From: Podospora pseudoanserina
Lineage: Eukaryota; Ascomycota; Sordariomycetes; Sordariales; Podosporaceae
Assembly (NCBI RefSeq): GCF_035222485.1
Contig: NC_085920.1
Location: 3,472,001 to 3,536,000, forward strand
Direction of reading: 5' to 3'
Length of the DNA stretch: 64,000 nt
In this document: positions 11,343-22,905 of the stretch, piece by piece
Numbering within the stretch: position 1 is the first letter of the stretch
How the letters are laid out: every line of letters starts with the position of its first letter
The notes under the pieces: model-generated
The model's input: only the letters and a program-made list of their open reading frames with translations
Database searches by the model: none
Told to the model about the DNA's origin: nothing
Made by a program: the position numbers and the translations under genes

Positions 11343-12935
11343 TTACCCTGTGAAGTCGAGTGACCTTGAGGCAGTTGGGCCTCCGCAGCCAGCTCCGTAG
11401 TGCTGGGGCGGTGCCGCCATGGGATATCCCAGTTGCTGATTCTGTTGTTGTAGAGGACCTGGCGCAGCTCCGGTCATCACGGGGAAAGCTGCTGCATGGG
11501 GTTGTTGAGGTTGAGGGTTGTAAAACCCTCCCCCTTGCTGGCCAAAGTGTTGGAAACCGGCGTGCATGAAAGGCGCCGCCGACCCAGCCGGTGTGTTCAC
11601 GTTGGGTGCCGTTCCCATCTGCCCAAACATAGCATGCCCAGGTCCTTCTGCCGGCCTGCGGTTGTCTGAGTGGTTATGCTGTGATTGCAGGTGTATCGTC
11701 TCATCGGTGCGATATTCGTCGATACGGTAACCCCATCTCTCGGCCTTTGCCGAGTCGGTCTCTGACTGGATGCTTCATAGGTAGTGATTGAACACGTGGG
11801 ACACCTCGGACACCTGCTCAAAATGCTCCCTCTCGAGTTTGATCCTGCCGCCACTGGAACGGTATCCCACCAGCGCAACAGCGCTTCGGAACGCATTGCG
11901 GATTCGGCGACCGTTCCAAACCGGGCCGATCTTGGAGTCCTTCGCGTTCTGCTTGTCGGAATAGCTAAGAATATGTCAGCCTCGTCGAGAAGCAGAACAC
12001 AGTTCCATAGCTGGGCCAGCTGTTCTAGTCTCTTCTCGGCTTCACGTGGAGAAGTACCGAGATCGCCTATACATCTGTTAGCTCTCTCCTGGCTCTGCTC
12101 TATGAAACATGTACAACCGATACTGACCACAGGTAATGGGGAGCAAAGGGCGATCGTCTGCTTCTACAGCGCATTCTGATTCATGTTGGCAATCCCCAAA
12201 TCGGGATGGTGGTTAGTAGATGTAAAGAGGGATGCCACTTACGAGCTGTTGATGCTTTTCCAACACCAGGCACCCCGTGTAGGAGAATGGTGACCCCCTC
12301 TCCTACGACCTCTTGATTACTTTTCATACCACAAGCATAATTGGCGAGGCGTGACACTTACCCTTGTCCCTTACAAGATCAAAATGCAGGCTGCGTGGTC
12401 CCTCGTGATCGGAATGCGACTCAATCAGAGACTGCACCAAACGTTTATGCCCATCGGGAAGCTGTAAATCGTCCCATGGCTCCGACCGCCTCCGCGTTTT
12501 GTTCATCATCTCCTCTCCGGCGTTGTCTTTGCCCATTTTGAGGCAGGCTACATGGCAAATGGTTCGTCAGTGGTATTTCAGGGTAGGTACTGTATGTAAG
12601 CACACTGAAAGGAAAAGGAAAACGTGCCCCATTTTCTCGTACCGAAGACAAATGCAAACACTCTAGCTGGTAGAATCAGAAGATCATCCCCTTCGGTTGG
12701 ATAGGAACGCTCCTTATCCCATCTTTGGCATTTGGCCCATTCTTCCTGGATCACCTGGTATTTCCTGCAGTGCCCACTCAAAGTCGACCATAACCTCGCT
12801 ACCAATCCACTCAGCATAATGCGTAGCGTTCTCAGGCACGTCGGCATCCTTTTCATGGAGCTTGTCCCCGTTGGGTCTCAACATCTGATTACGACCCCGG
12901 TGTTGCCATGTGGCTTGGCCGGGTACAATTGACAA
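11343..12935 (-). pseudogene. Decayed fungal AAA ATPase gene (DUF7025/AAA type)
   Basis: Read on the minus strand, pieces of a fungal AAA+ ATPase appear in the right order but in different frames. They are an N-terminal part (THYAEWIGSEVMVDFEWALQE, near 12800-12880), GDDLLILPARVFAFVFGTRKW (about 12630-12690), LQLPDGHKRLVQSLIESH (about 12420-12480), Walker A GVTILLHGVPGVGKAST (about 12250-12300), GDLGTSPREAEKRLEQL and Walker B CVLLLDEADIFLA (about 11970-12060). The C-terminal helix WNGRRIRNAF (about 11880-11910) and a Gln/Pro/Gly-rich tail follow. Intron remnants keep GTAAGT donors. The frame changes before the Walker A exon, stops interrupt it, and about 100 residues (sensor 1, arginine finger) are missing between Walker B and WNGRRIRNAF. 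The protein also lacks the usual long N-terminus, so I call it a pseudogene. Confidence 0.75.
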
Positions 12936-12989
12936 AGATCTGCCCCCGCTCCACCAGACTTTAATCGGTCGGTTATGTGTTCCTTCTCG

Positions 12990-14690
12990 GCCGATATTTA
13001 TTTGCCAAAAGTGTAGGGTTCTAGCATCTCCTTGGACTTCAAGGCTTCAGCAAGACGTTACGCCGATCAGAGTGCTATCGAGGCGTTCGAAACCACGTCC
13101 TGGGACGGTCTCGGACAGCGAGGTCGCAAAGGCAATGGGGGCATTTCAAGCCCACCAGGACCGAAGGCGCAGTTGGCGAAACCCTTTTGAAGGCTGCCGA
13201 TAAACTCGGTGGTATTGCCGCCCGCCGTATCGAATTCCTTGTCGGACTAGTGCCGAACGACAACTGTATCGGTGGGTGTTCTCGCGGGTGGCCTAAGACT
13301 GCTTTGTAATGTAAGGAACTATCTGTTCCTTGATGTCCAGAGTTCCTGCTTACGGCCAATGGCTGGACAGCGACTCGCAAGAAGGCGATCCGCATAAAGA
13401 TACTGGAAATTCTAGACAGCTTGGGCAACACTGTCTCACATAGCAAGGCACAGATTAGACTGTATCGTGGCGATCCAGATCCAAGACACAAGGCAGAGGA
13501 TCTTCACATGGCCGTTCTGGAATTCATTCGCCATGCCGTTTCCTACTTCGATCAGCCAAGTGCTTGTAAGTCTCTCCTTCTTCACTAAAACCCTACAGGA
13601 CCTAAAGCCAAGACCAAAAAACTGACACCCCAGTAGTTGAATCTCTCAAGGCGTTCTTTCAGCAGAGTGAGTACGAATCGAAGCACAATGATGCCCTCGA
13701 CAGAGTTAAGAAGGAGAACAGTATATCAATCTGTTCCCAAACCCGCGTGGAGAAAATCTACAAAAACAGCGAAACTCAAAATTGGCCAACGATTTCCTTA
13801 TATTTTACCCTTGCAGGTGTTGCCAAGGATTTTACTGGCGAGTTTACCTCGACGTTGCAAGCATGACATGCATAGCGTACGGCTAACCTCGTCCTCCCTA
13901 AAGCCCACAGGTCAGAATCAGATCGGTATTCTCATGATCGAAGATGCATTCGTGACCTTGCTCAAGTCTCTCGAGTCGCAAGTTCTCATTCTCCACGACG
14001 AGCTGGCATTTGAGTGCAACTATTCGCTCTCTACTCTCAGCTACCTCTGCGCCTTGATCGCCGAGATGATGTCCTCGCCCGGTGTGTTCCCGCTCAGCTT
14101 TTTCTGCGGTCTTCACTGCCGAGAGGTCGATGCTCTTCAAGCTGGCTATGGCATCATGCGCAGTCTAGCGCTGGATCTTCTGCGACTGTTCGGGAATGCC
14201 AACAGTGCCACGACTGGTGACCCGAATATGACTGCCCAAGGGCTCATGATGAACCATCTTCCTACGATCTTTTCTATTTTCAGCAGGCTCCTCCTACAGA
14301 ATATACCCGCTGGAGCTGTCTATGTCATGGTGGATGGCGCATGATGGCTGGGTTTTGAATACCTGAAAGAAGAGATAATCACATTGCCTTACACCTTCCC
14401 AATATCACAGGGACCTCGGTGACCACTTGTTCAATAACATTCAAAAACAACAAAGTTGGAAAGCATCCACAAGGTAGCATTGATGACAACCCACACATGC
14501 GTGGAGATAAAAAGAGAGGACCGACCGAACGTTCCAAAACCCCACAAAATGGAAGTCAAGGTAAAAAGCTTATCCGTACAGCGACAGGGGTGACACCCTT
14601 GCCATATCCCAATTTGGAAACCCAGGCGTTCAAGCGAGGAGCTGACAGGCGATCCATCGTTGGCCGAAGCTAAAAGCGCTATTGAAGAGA
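12990..14690 (+). pseudogene. Decayed STAND-like (DUF7708-type) fungal gene
   Basis: On the plus strand the family order is visible in broken frames. First come a piece ending GIAARRIEFLVGLVPND (about 13210-13260) and EFLLTANGW...LEFIRHAVSYFDQPSA (about 13340-13560), resembling the helical N-terminal domain of fungal NACHT/STAND-like proteins. A typical intron follows (about 13566-13633), then SLKAFFQQSEYESKHND. Next comes QVLILHDELAFECNYSLSTLSYLCALIAEMM (split for length: QVLILHDELAF, then YSLSTLSYLCALIAEMM), VFPLSFFCGLHCREVDAL and VYVMVDGA near 14330. Several frame changes and stops separate these pieces, and no credible ATG start is seen. It lies head to head with the AAA ATPase relic. Family assignment rests on recalled motif patterns, not on a search. 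Confidence 0.6.
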
Positions 14691-14915
14691 ACTCCATCAG
14701 GATCTTGATCTAGACCACCCAGAACCAGGTTGTCGGGGTCATCGCGCATATGCAAAGGATTTGAAGTAAGATTGCGCTCAAGGGATCAGTGGCAATGGAA
14801 GCCTTAAAACATTGCGTCTCTTTGCTGTTCTTTTGTTCTTCTTCTTGATCTTCAGCTTTTCTCAAAGCCGTCCATTCGTTCTTTTGATCATATCATTCCA
14901 AGCCACTCGTTCAAC

Positions 14916-16065
14916 ATGCTGTCCAAGACCGGAAGTGGCGTCCTCCTCCTGCAAGCCGCATCCCTTCTCTCGGGCGCGGCAGCCCGTTGCCTCCGGACCT
15001 GCCCGGCCGATGACCCGCTTCTCAACCTCCTCCGTTCCGGGTCGGCCTCCTCCGACTTCTGCCGTGACTTCCTTGGTCTTCCTGTTTCTACGCTCGAAAC
15101 AACCGTCACCCCAACCGTCGTAGCCACCGTGACCGAAACCAGCTACGTCACCGAGGTCGTCACCCAAGTCGACACGACCATCACCGTCACCCTCCCTGCC
15201 GACGAGTCTCCCAGCACCACCGTCACCGTCACCCCCGCAAAGCGTGACAATGCCTACCCAACCTGGCTCCCAACCAGCTACGGCGAAAAGTACATCTCCC
15301 AAGCCTGCTCCTGCCTCAGCCTCCCCCCCGCCATCAGCACCGTAACCTCCACCGCCGATGCAGTCACCCTCACCGACGCAACCACCATCACCGAAACCAC
15401 AACCGAAACAATCCACACCACCGCCATCGCCACCGAAACTGCCAAGCCCGCTCCCAAGCCAGTCAAACGCATGATCAAAATCGAGGTTATCCGCAAAAAC
15501 GCGGGTACCCCCCTAGGATGGATCTACAACAGCAACGGTCCCGCCATCACAACCAGCAACAATCAGCAGCCTACTTTATTCGAATTCAACCTCCTCGAGA
15601 ACGAGACTGTCGGGTCCCAGCTGCGGTTGAGCTCCTCGTTTGGCCCGCTTGGGTTTAACAAGGATAGCCATCCTAGTAATATCGTCGAGCTGGAGGATAA
15701 TTATGGTTCTCTCAAGTTTGTCGCGCCTACTGAGCCGGGGGCGGTTCCTCAGACGGTGGATGCGGGGAAGAACAAGTACGCGAGTGATATTTGGAGCGTT
15801 GATACGGAGACGAGGGAGATTACCTGGCAGTGGGTTGCTACCAATGGAGGGGGTAAGTTTTCTTCGTGCTTTAACTGTTTGTATTAGGTGTGGTTTACTG
15901 ACTGGAGATGTTGATTTAGTTCCCGATATCAAGCTGTACTACGTGTCTGGCCGTCTTTATCCTGTTGGTGATGTGGAGAGGTTCATGTACGCTACTAGCA
16001 ACGCTATTGGCGCGAGGGAGGAGGTCAGGTTGGTGTATACTTTGGTTGGGGAGTCTGTTTTGTAG
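14916..16065 (+). CDS. Secreted Thr/Val-rich protein, function unknown
   Basis: Exons 14916-15852 and 15920-16065 (67-nt intron, donor GTAAGT, branch TACTGAC) encode 360 residues. The first 22 residues form a signal peptide ending in a cluster of Ala (SGAAARC). Residues about 55-120 are rich in TVT/TVV repeats, a composition common in O-glycosylated fungal wall or secreted proteins. A basic KPVKR stretch then leads into a globular C-terminal domain (about residues 185-360) with KFVAPTEPGAVPQ and DIKLYYVSGRLYPVGDVERF. Six or so Cys occur in the first two thirds. I do not recognise a named enzyme family. The arrangement resembles fungal secreted proteins annotated only as hypothetical. Confidence 0.8.
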
Positions 16066-16591
16066 ATTTCTTTGGTTGAGGAATGAAGTTGGTTGTCTAC
16101 TTTGTTTGGAGCAGCAAGTCATCGTCATTTTTTGCAATTGAATTATCTTTTGTGATGCAGTGCCATTTAACCTAGGGCAGGGTTGAAAGGGTAGGTTGAA
16201 TCTAGCTTGCTTTTACATGCAGGTTATTTGTGCACATTTCTTTTGCATTGAACGATCTAGTCTCGTCTTTGCGAATATTTCCAACAAACGTTGTTTGAAT
16301 TTATAAATTGCTCCCAGTTCTTTTTTCTATGCGCCCGGCAGAGTATCGAGTCTTCATTCAGGCATCTAAATGATGCACTAGCAACAGAGAGCTGGGGATC
16401 CATCAATCAACAGCTGGATTGCTTGTCTGGGGGATAGTTGGCCAAGGTTCCAACACACCAATCACAGTCCACCAATCCACACCAAACAAAACACCCCCCT
16501 TTTTATTTCCCCAGGGGTGCTGGCTCTCTTTCTGGGATATGCGAACCAACTTTTTGTCAAAGAAAAGGGAGCCAAAAAAAAACAGCAAAAT

Positions 16592-16660
16592 GCATGCAAC
16601 ACCGGACATTCCCCAATGGTATCGCCCACCTGGGTATTACTCCGGTGGCCGAAAGCTGTT
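16592..16660 (-). pseudogene. 5S rRNA pseudogene (3' half)
   Basis: The minus strand of 16592-16660 resembles the last 60-70 bases of the two intact 5S genes in this window: CCCAGGTGGG, TTGGGGAAT and CCGGTGTTGCATGC match CTCAGGTGGG, CTGGGGAAT and CTGGTGTTGTATGT. Many bases differ, including inside the internal control region, and the 5' half is not recognisable. It is most likely a dead or truncated copy. Confidence 0.65.
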
Positions 16661-16780
16661 GTTCACAAGTTTGATGACCGAAGTGGACTTTTCTTTTGGC
16701 TTGTTTTGAGTTTGCTAGTGCCCGTCACCTAGCACCACAGACACATCACGGACAAAGAATAAGAGACTGCAACGAAAAAT

Positions 16781-16921
16781 CAAAGCCTGAAAGGATAGTT
16801 TAAATGCTTCTAACTGTCATTTTTCAAGGCCATTCATCTATCTCTGCAAGGCCTCTTGACTATCTTTTAACGCCTGTTGATACTTTTTCAAGGCCTTTTG
16901 ATTCTCTTCCAAGGCTTATGG
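16781..16921 (-). repeat. 21-bp repeat array, locus B
   Basis: The array starts with about two units in plus orientation (16781-16822) and continues with units in minus orientation: 16837-16858, 16859-16879, 16880-16900 and 16901-16921. The last three are exactly 21 bp each. The core read on the plus strand is ACTATCTTTT followed by CAAGGCCTTTTG. The switch in orientation lets the locus fold back on itself. Confidence 0.8.
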
Positions 16922-18088
16922 CAGTCGCCCTATTTTCCTGTCCACGGCGTGTGAATGAAAAACCCAGCCATCACGCGTGTCCACAAACGCCTCACCTCCA
17001 CTTGTCATGTCAAAAACCTTGAGCTTGTTTGCCGGCGCAGGCGGGCAGTGTGCAGTTATACATCTGCTGGCCCCCTCTCCCACGTTCCTCCATTTTTCTT
17101 TTTCCTCTCAACAGCAGATTCAAAAGGTATGTACCGCCCTCTTCTAAAACGTCTTTTCAGAAAACTTAAAAAAATCAAAATAAAAAAAATTTATAAAAAA
17201 AAAATGTGTGTCTTCAGATATTTTGAGGTGGTTCTCCATCATGAAGAATGGAACCTCATTCTTTTCCTAGATGTTGTTTCTATCAGGAGTTGAACGGACC
17301 ACCTATTATTAGGTTGAAACACGGATACTCTTGTCATCATCATTAAACACCTTACACCAATGACGGCTTCTGTTGGGATCGAGCTGCTTGATTTGAGGTT
17401 GAATGTGTCTATCAATCGTTCTGGGGCCAGGAGGGAACGGGTGGACGGTCACTCTGGGGAATGGGGGGAACGTGGAAAGGTGCGAGCGGGAGGGAAGTCA
17501 CCGAGGGGCGGGGGCATGACGGCTGGCGCTTACTCACTGCAAGCAAAGAGGAACTGGGGGATGAGAAGAAGTGATTTGACAGTGATGAGAACAGTAATGG
17601 GCATGCCGTTGAGACTTGTGGTGAATGATGTCAGGCTTGGACCTTGATGGAGTCCCCACGGGAGGCTTGCTGAATCTGAGTTGATCACTATCTGCTGTGG
17701 TTTGATGGCATTGTGGATTAACTGTTCAATGTGGAATACCAAGATAATCTCTTCCAAAGTTGCTTCATGCAAATCAATATCAACCTGGTGAGCCGGTAGC
17801 GTTATAGATGGCTCCTGAGTTTGGTCGAGATGGGGATTTGGGCAGGGGAAGAGACGACTCTTGAAAGATCCTATTCCCGGTATTGCAGAGGCCCTGTTGA
17901 AGGATCAGTCTAAACCTCGGACCTGCTTTTCTGATAAAAACCTGGAAAACAGTGGGTCTGCTTCGCTGGATGCGACCATACAATTACCTAACTGATAGCA
18001 GGGGCAATCAAACGGCTGGAGAGAAAATGTTGATAAATAGGGGCTACACCCCCATCCTCATGTCTCATGACAACATCACGTCGCCTAA
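16922..18088. other. Gene-poor stretch before the GPI-protein gene
   Basis: An A/T-rich patch lies at about 17160-17210 (long A runs). The last 100 bases are the leader of the next gene. Open frames here are short and without features. Confidence 0.5.
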
Positions 18089-18942
18089 ATGCCCATCATG
18101 GTATCTACAGTCTTCTATCTCGCCTGCCTCTCAGCCCTCCAACTCCCCTTTTCGTCCGCCCAAAAAACCACCACCACCACCACCGTCCCAATCCTAGACT
18201 GGGGCTTCGACTTCCCCGGCTCCGCCATCTCCGTGATTGGACAAACCTCCGGCTCAACAACCTACCGCCTGACATGCAACTCCCCCGGCGAGTGCCAATG
18301 GACTCAAGTCCCCGATAGCGCTTCTTACCTGAATAACATGGTAGGCACCATGACCTTCATCGAAGCCGGCGCGCCCTACAACGCAGCCATGACACTGAAC
18401 ATCAGCGCAAGAGGGACCGCATTCTCCTACCAGGCGACTTGCACGCCGAGAACAAAGCCCATCACTATTCAGACTACCGATTCTGAGGGGAGGTTTACTG
18501 ATTTCCCTGTGAGGGCACCTAATCTGGTGGATTGCACATCAACTTCGATGGGGAAGGAGCCGACGCCGACGTTTGAGCTTGACGGGACGACGGGGGTGTA
18601 CAAGATGGTTGTTATCACGCAGGGGGTGGAGAAATTAGATCTAGGCGCTGCGCCTACGGGGCTCATCACGACCGGTGGGGTGTACGAGTCTCGGGATGAA
18701 TGTGAGTACTTGATTTTACTTCAAAAAAGAACAGGGGAAGATGAGCTAATGCTTTTTGTCTACCAGCTTCTGGTTCATCTTCTTCGTCGTCGTCGTCGTC
18801 GTCGTCGTTTTCATCTTCAACGGGCGCAACGGACGCTCCAGCGGCCAACACGCAAACTCCAGACTCTGCTGGGGGTAAGCTTGTCACTTCCAGCCTTGGG
18901 ATGGCAGGCTTTGTTGTGCTCATGGCAGCACTGTTTGCTTGA
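18089..18942 (+). CDS. Predicted GPI-anchored cell-surface protein
   Basis: Exons 18089-18701 and 18767-18942 give 262 residues over a 65-nt phase-1 intron (donor GTGAGT, branch GCTAAT). The N-terminus is a signal peptide (VSTVFYLACLSALQLPFSSAQ). A Thr run follows, then a domain of about 180 residues with paired Cys (YRLTCNSPGECQW, YQATCTPRTK, LVDCTS). Exon 2 encodes a run of about 12 Ser from a TCG repeat, a Ser/Thr/Ala linker and a hydrophobic end (SSLGMAGFVVLMAALFA). This is the layout of a GPI-anchored wall or membrane protein. A second ATG three codons downstream could also serve as start. The function is unknown. Confidence 0.85.
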
Positions 18943-19357
18943 TCATGATTTGAATCTGGATAGAGCTCTACCAAATCAACTGGGAGTAGCCGGACAATCG
19001 AGCCAAGTTCCTCACACCTTATTAGCCCATCATGTGTGTCGGCTTGTCTCTACCCAAACCTGTATCCAGCGATAGTCTGATTTCCCATTGCGCTTATGCA
19101 GTCCCTGTGAAAGAAAAAAAAATAACTAAAGTAACAGTGCCAGAACTGACAACGTCAAATTCAAGTGCTGACATTGGAGAACGATGATTCAGGGGCAACC
19201 AAAAGTGGTCTCCACAACGGCTTTTCACCCATTGCTGTAAAAACATGATAGTAAAATATTCCCCTTTCTTTTTGGATACACTGCACAAAAAATTCTTGAC
19301 GGTTTTTGAAAGAAAATGAAAGTGAGAGAGATGTAAGGACTAAAAAACAAGTCTAAA

Positions 19358-19476
19358 ACATACAACACCAGGGATTCCCCAGTGGTCACCCACCTGAGTA
19401 CTAGTCTGGCAGTCAGCTGTTTGACTAGGGGAGAGCGGACGGGATCCCGTATTTTCAGCTGCTTATGGTCGTATGT
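19358..19476 (-). rRNA. 5S ribosomal RNA (copy 1)
   Basis: The 119-nt minus-strand sequence starts ACATACGACCATA and ends CTGGTGTTGTATGT, so the two ends pair as helix I. The internal control region reads AGGTGGGTGACCAC and the conserved CCCGTCCGCTC is present. T runs follow directly (TTTT, then TTTTTT), fitting RNA polymerase III termination. A second copy lies 3.4 kb away on the same strand. Confidence 0.95.
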
Positions 19477-19744
19477 GCTTATTTGAATGGAAGAATGATA
19501 TTATGAGGGAGGTTTGCTGGTGGAGGAGGCAAGTAGAAGTGCGAGGTGAGACTAGTGGGTGATGGGTGTGGTTAGATAGGGAGAGAAAGAGTAATAGTGA
19601 GAGTTGAATCAAGTGGGTACGAGTTTCTACGATGGTTGGGCAGTAACGGTCGGGTGATGAGTTGGTGCTAGCACTGCTGGGTCGTGCCGTCTTTTTGTTC
19701 AAGTGAGGAGAAATCCCCCGTGTTTTTATCTAACTCCCTCCTTT

Positions 19745-19784
19745 CTCTCTCTCTCTCTCTCTTTTTTTTTTTTTTTTTTTTTTT
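19745..19784. repeat. CT microsatellite plus T tract
   Basis: About nine CT dinucleotides run straight into a T tract of more than 20 bases, in the 3' flank of the ankyrin gene. Confidence 0.85.
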
Positions 19785-19988
19785 ATCATTTTGAAAAATG
19801 TGTTGCGAAACTGTCAAGATCATTTTCAGTGAGATAACTATATAACTGTTGGGAACAAAAAAAGTTTTTTGGGAGGTGTGTTTACGATACAGATGTTGTC
19901 GTCGGTGGAATAAGCTGTGCACAAATGTTGGTTGCCCCTTGTTACCAGCCCCTGGAATCGTTGCACAATGTCAACAATAACCACGTTG

Positions 19989-22295
19989 CTATAGCTCTTC
20001 AACAGCATCACAAAACTCATCACTTCCCTCAGATTCTTCTTCATCGTCTTTGCTAATACTTTCCAGCAGCTCATTAAACGCCTGACGAAGCTCTGCTGTC
20101 GACTCTCGCTGGTTGAAGATTTCAATGGGCGTCTTCATCTTCTGACCGCCGTCCAGATCATCAGCAAGCCCCCGCATCTTGGCGTCTGTAAAGATTTTGA
20201 GCATCTCGACATCGGCAACTGCCGCCAAGTAGTGAAGAATACTCTTCCCGTCTCGGTTTTTATAGCGATAATCACTACCGCGCTCAAGTAGAATTCTGAC
20301 GTTTTCATGCCGCGAGTAGAAGACAGCATAGATGAGGGGTGTGTCACCATCCTTGTCAACATGATTGACATTAGCACCATGCTCGACGAGTAAAGTTACT
20401 GCATTTGGGCTCGTTCGCGAAGCGGCAAAACAGAGAGGTGTCGCGCCTCTCCATGTCTCGCAATTGACATCAGCGCCATGTTGCCTGAGCAATGACACGA
20501 TCCTACCGTCAACGGCATGCCCTATTGCGTTTACAGCACAAATGATTGGTGTTGTGCCGCGATCATCAATGACCGCGTTCACATCTGCACCGGCCTCAAC
20601 AAGCAGTTTGGCTACTTCGTAGTGGCTGAACCAACATGCTTGAAATAGGGGTGGCGTCCCGTGTTTCTTTTTCAACGATACCGACGCGCCCGCCTTCAGG
20701 AGTTTCGAGGCGGCTTCTGTGTCTCCCTTAAATGCTGCCATATCAAGTGGGCTCCATGTGCTCTCCGGATCAACATGGTTCAAGTAGGAGAGGTACTCCG
20801 GCTTGCCGAGAGCTTCTTCAAGATTCGCGTGTAGCACTCCGCTGACAATAAGGTGTAAAGGAGATAACTGAATACTTTCGAAGGCGGGTATCAACTCTAT
20901 GAGCTCATGGGACCCAGGTCTGCCGGACAGGTGTATCTGAATCGCTTCGTATAGGACCTTGGGGTCCCTGTCAGCCTCAGCGAATGGGTCAGCCCCTGCT
21001 TGTAATAGAAGTCGAATCATGGGGATGTTGACCCTATAAAGCGCTGCGAGCAATGGGGTCTCGTCGGTATTGCCTCGAACGTCGTATACAGATGCACGCT
21101 TGTCTTGAAGTAATTGTCTGACCCCTTCGACATTCCCTCTTTCAATGCAACCAAAGATGTTTGTGGCCGTGCCCGGTGTTCCAGTTTCCAGACGGTTGAA
21201 CATGCGGATGTTTAACTCGGGTGTGCCATGCATATTGCTTGAAAAGAAGGCTGATATGCCTCCTCGGTATAGCCAGTTCGGGCAGTTGTAGTGTAGCATG
21301 ACCTCTTTAGCCCGGGGCAAGTTTGTGTTGACACAAGCCTGAGACGTGCATTCTCCGCCGATAGAGCCACCAGACACTCTAACCACCAGGCCGAATAATG
21401 ACAACTTCCAGGTGTTGTACTGTAGCGAATAGTTCGCTATTACGTGACATCGACAGGGACAATGGAAATCGCAGCGACGACGACGTTGACGGTGGCGGTT
21501 ACATGGGGCCTGCGGATATGTGTTTCGTGCTTCGATGCCTTCATTTTTCATAGCACGATCGTTCGACTGTCGCAGGCTGGCAAGACAATCCTCCAATCTC
21601 GCCATCTGTCGAAGAATTGGATCTCTCACTTCGGACAACATATTGGTTCTCAGCTCTTCGACCTTGGAGACCACCTCTGGCATTATCTCGCTCGCCAAAG
21701 CATGAGAAATGTGGGACTTGAGCTCAGCTGTCGACCGTTCAACCGCCGCGCCGATACCAAGAGACACCCGGCTTCAACAGCAACATTACAGTCAGCATCG
21801 CTAACCTCACAGCCATAGTGAAGACACTCACATATTCTGCACAACCAACAATCGATAGATCGCTAGCGTAGCGCTCTTCAAGCTCTTTCTCAAACCAGCT
21901 ACCGTGGTACTTTGTCTCAACCAGGCCAACTTCCTCCTCTTCCCTAGATCTTCCGGCTTCCACTCCCCGCTCTCCAGCCCATCTCCATCGATAATATTCT
22001 CAATCACCTTCTCAATCCTCCCAATAACCACAGTCGCGTCTTCAAAGAGCCCGACCAGCATCTCAGCAACAGACGCAAACGATGCCGACTTGAGAGCCTC
22101 CTCTGATAACCCAAGATACATCTCCCTCAGCCCTGCTTCTGTCTCCTCAAAAAATTGCTGCGAACGCCGGAGGTCATCAAGCAAGCGGTGGAGGCCTTCG
22201 GGTGCCTCGCGCCAGGTGTCGACGAGGGAGTAAACCGTGGATGAGGTGCGGACAACAATGGTTGAGACTCCGAGGATAGCCCCTAGGACCTCCAT
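19989..22295 (-). CDS. Ankyrin-repeat protein with HeLo/STAND-type N-terminal domain
   Basis: Exons 22295-21832 and 21771-19989 join over a 60-nt phase-2 intron (donor GTGAGT) to give 748 residues. The first about 120 residues (MEVLGAILGVSTIVVRTSST, then LHRLLDDLRRSQQFFEE) look like the helical N-terminal domain of fungal STAND/NLR-type proteins, close to HeLo-like domains. A middle part holds a Cys/His/Arg-rich stretch (CDFHCPCRCHVIANY, near 21440-21480), then a segment with GTPELNIRMFNRLE. From about residue 370 there are seven or more ankyrin repeats (TPLLAALYRVNIPMIRLLLQ, TPPLFQACWFSHYEVAKLLV and others), followed by an acidic tail. No nucleotide-binding module is seen between the domains. 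A role in non-self recognition or cell death is only a possibility by analogy. Confidence 0.85.
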
Positions 22296-22905
22296 CGTGT
22301 GACCAGTCGAAGAACTGGAGTTGTAGAGATGCCTGGGCGAACAAAAAACGGCGTGCTACAGTCCACGTGTATTTCCCAGGGGCTGGACATTGTAATGGAG
22401 GCACGACGCCCTATCAGTGACCCCGCTTCGGCGGCAATGTCGCGACCACTCAGTTAATATCAAATAAATTGGCAAATGGTCGCAATTCATGCATGGGAGG
22501 GAGAGACATGAGCCCGTCGTAAAGTTGCAGAGCACGAGCGCAGCCTTGCTGCAGAAGGGTTGGCATGCGATAGAGACTATGTATGGCATCCCAAGATAAA
22601 GACCTTTTGAAGCCCTTGTATTCCATTCAGGATCCTGTGGGTAGTCGTGGTCGTCGTCATTACCGTCGGACCATCTGCCACTATCGTCCACCTCCGGGTT
22701 GCATCTCGTTCTTGAGCGTGGTTTTATACTTGGTGGCTGTGCCGGGGTACTTCCTTGGGTGTAATGGCGATGGTAGCGATTAGGGGTTGTAAGTAGTAAT
22801 AGGGAGCTCAAGTGATGTAGACGCGGATCTATGGCACTTGATGAGTGGCAGTCTACCAAAACTTCTCAAAAAACAAGAGGAGAAAGAGAAAGAAGAGAGG
22901 CAAAA

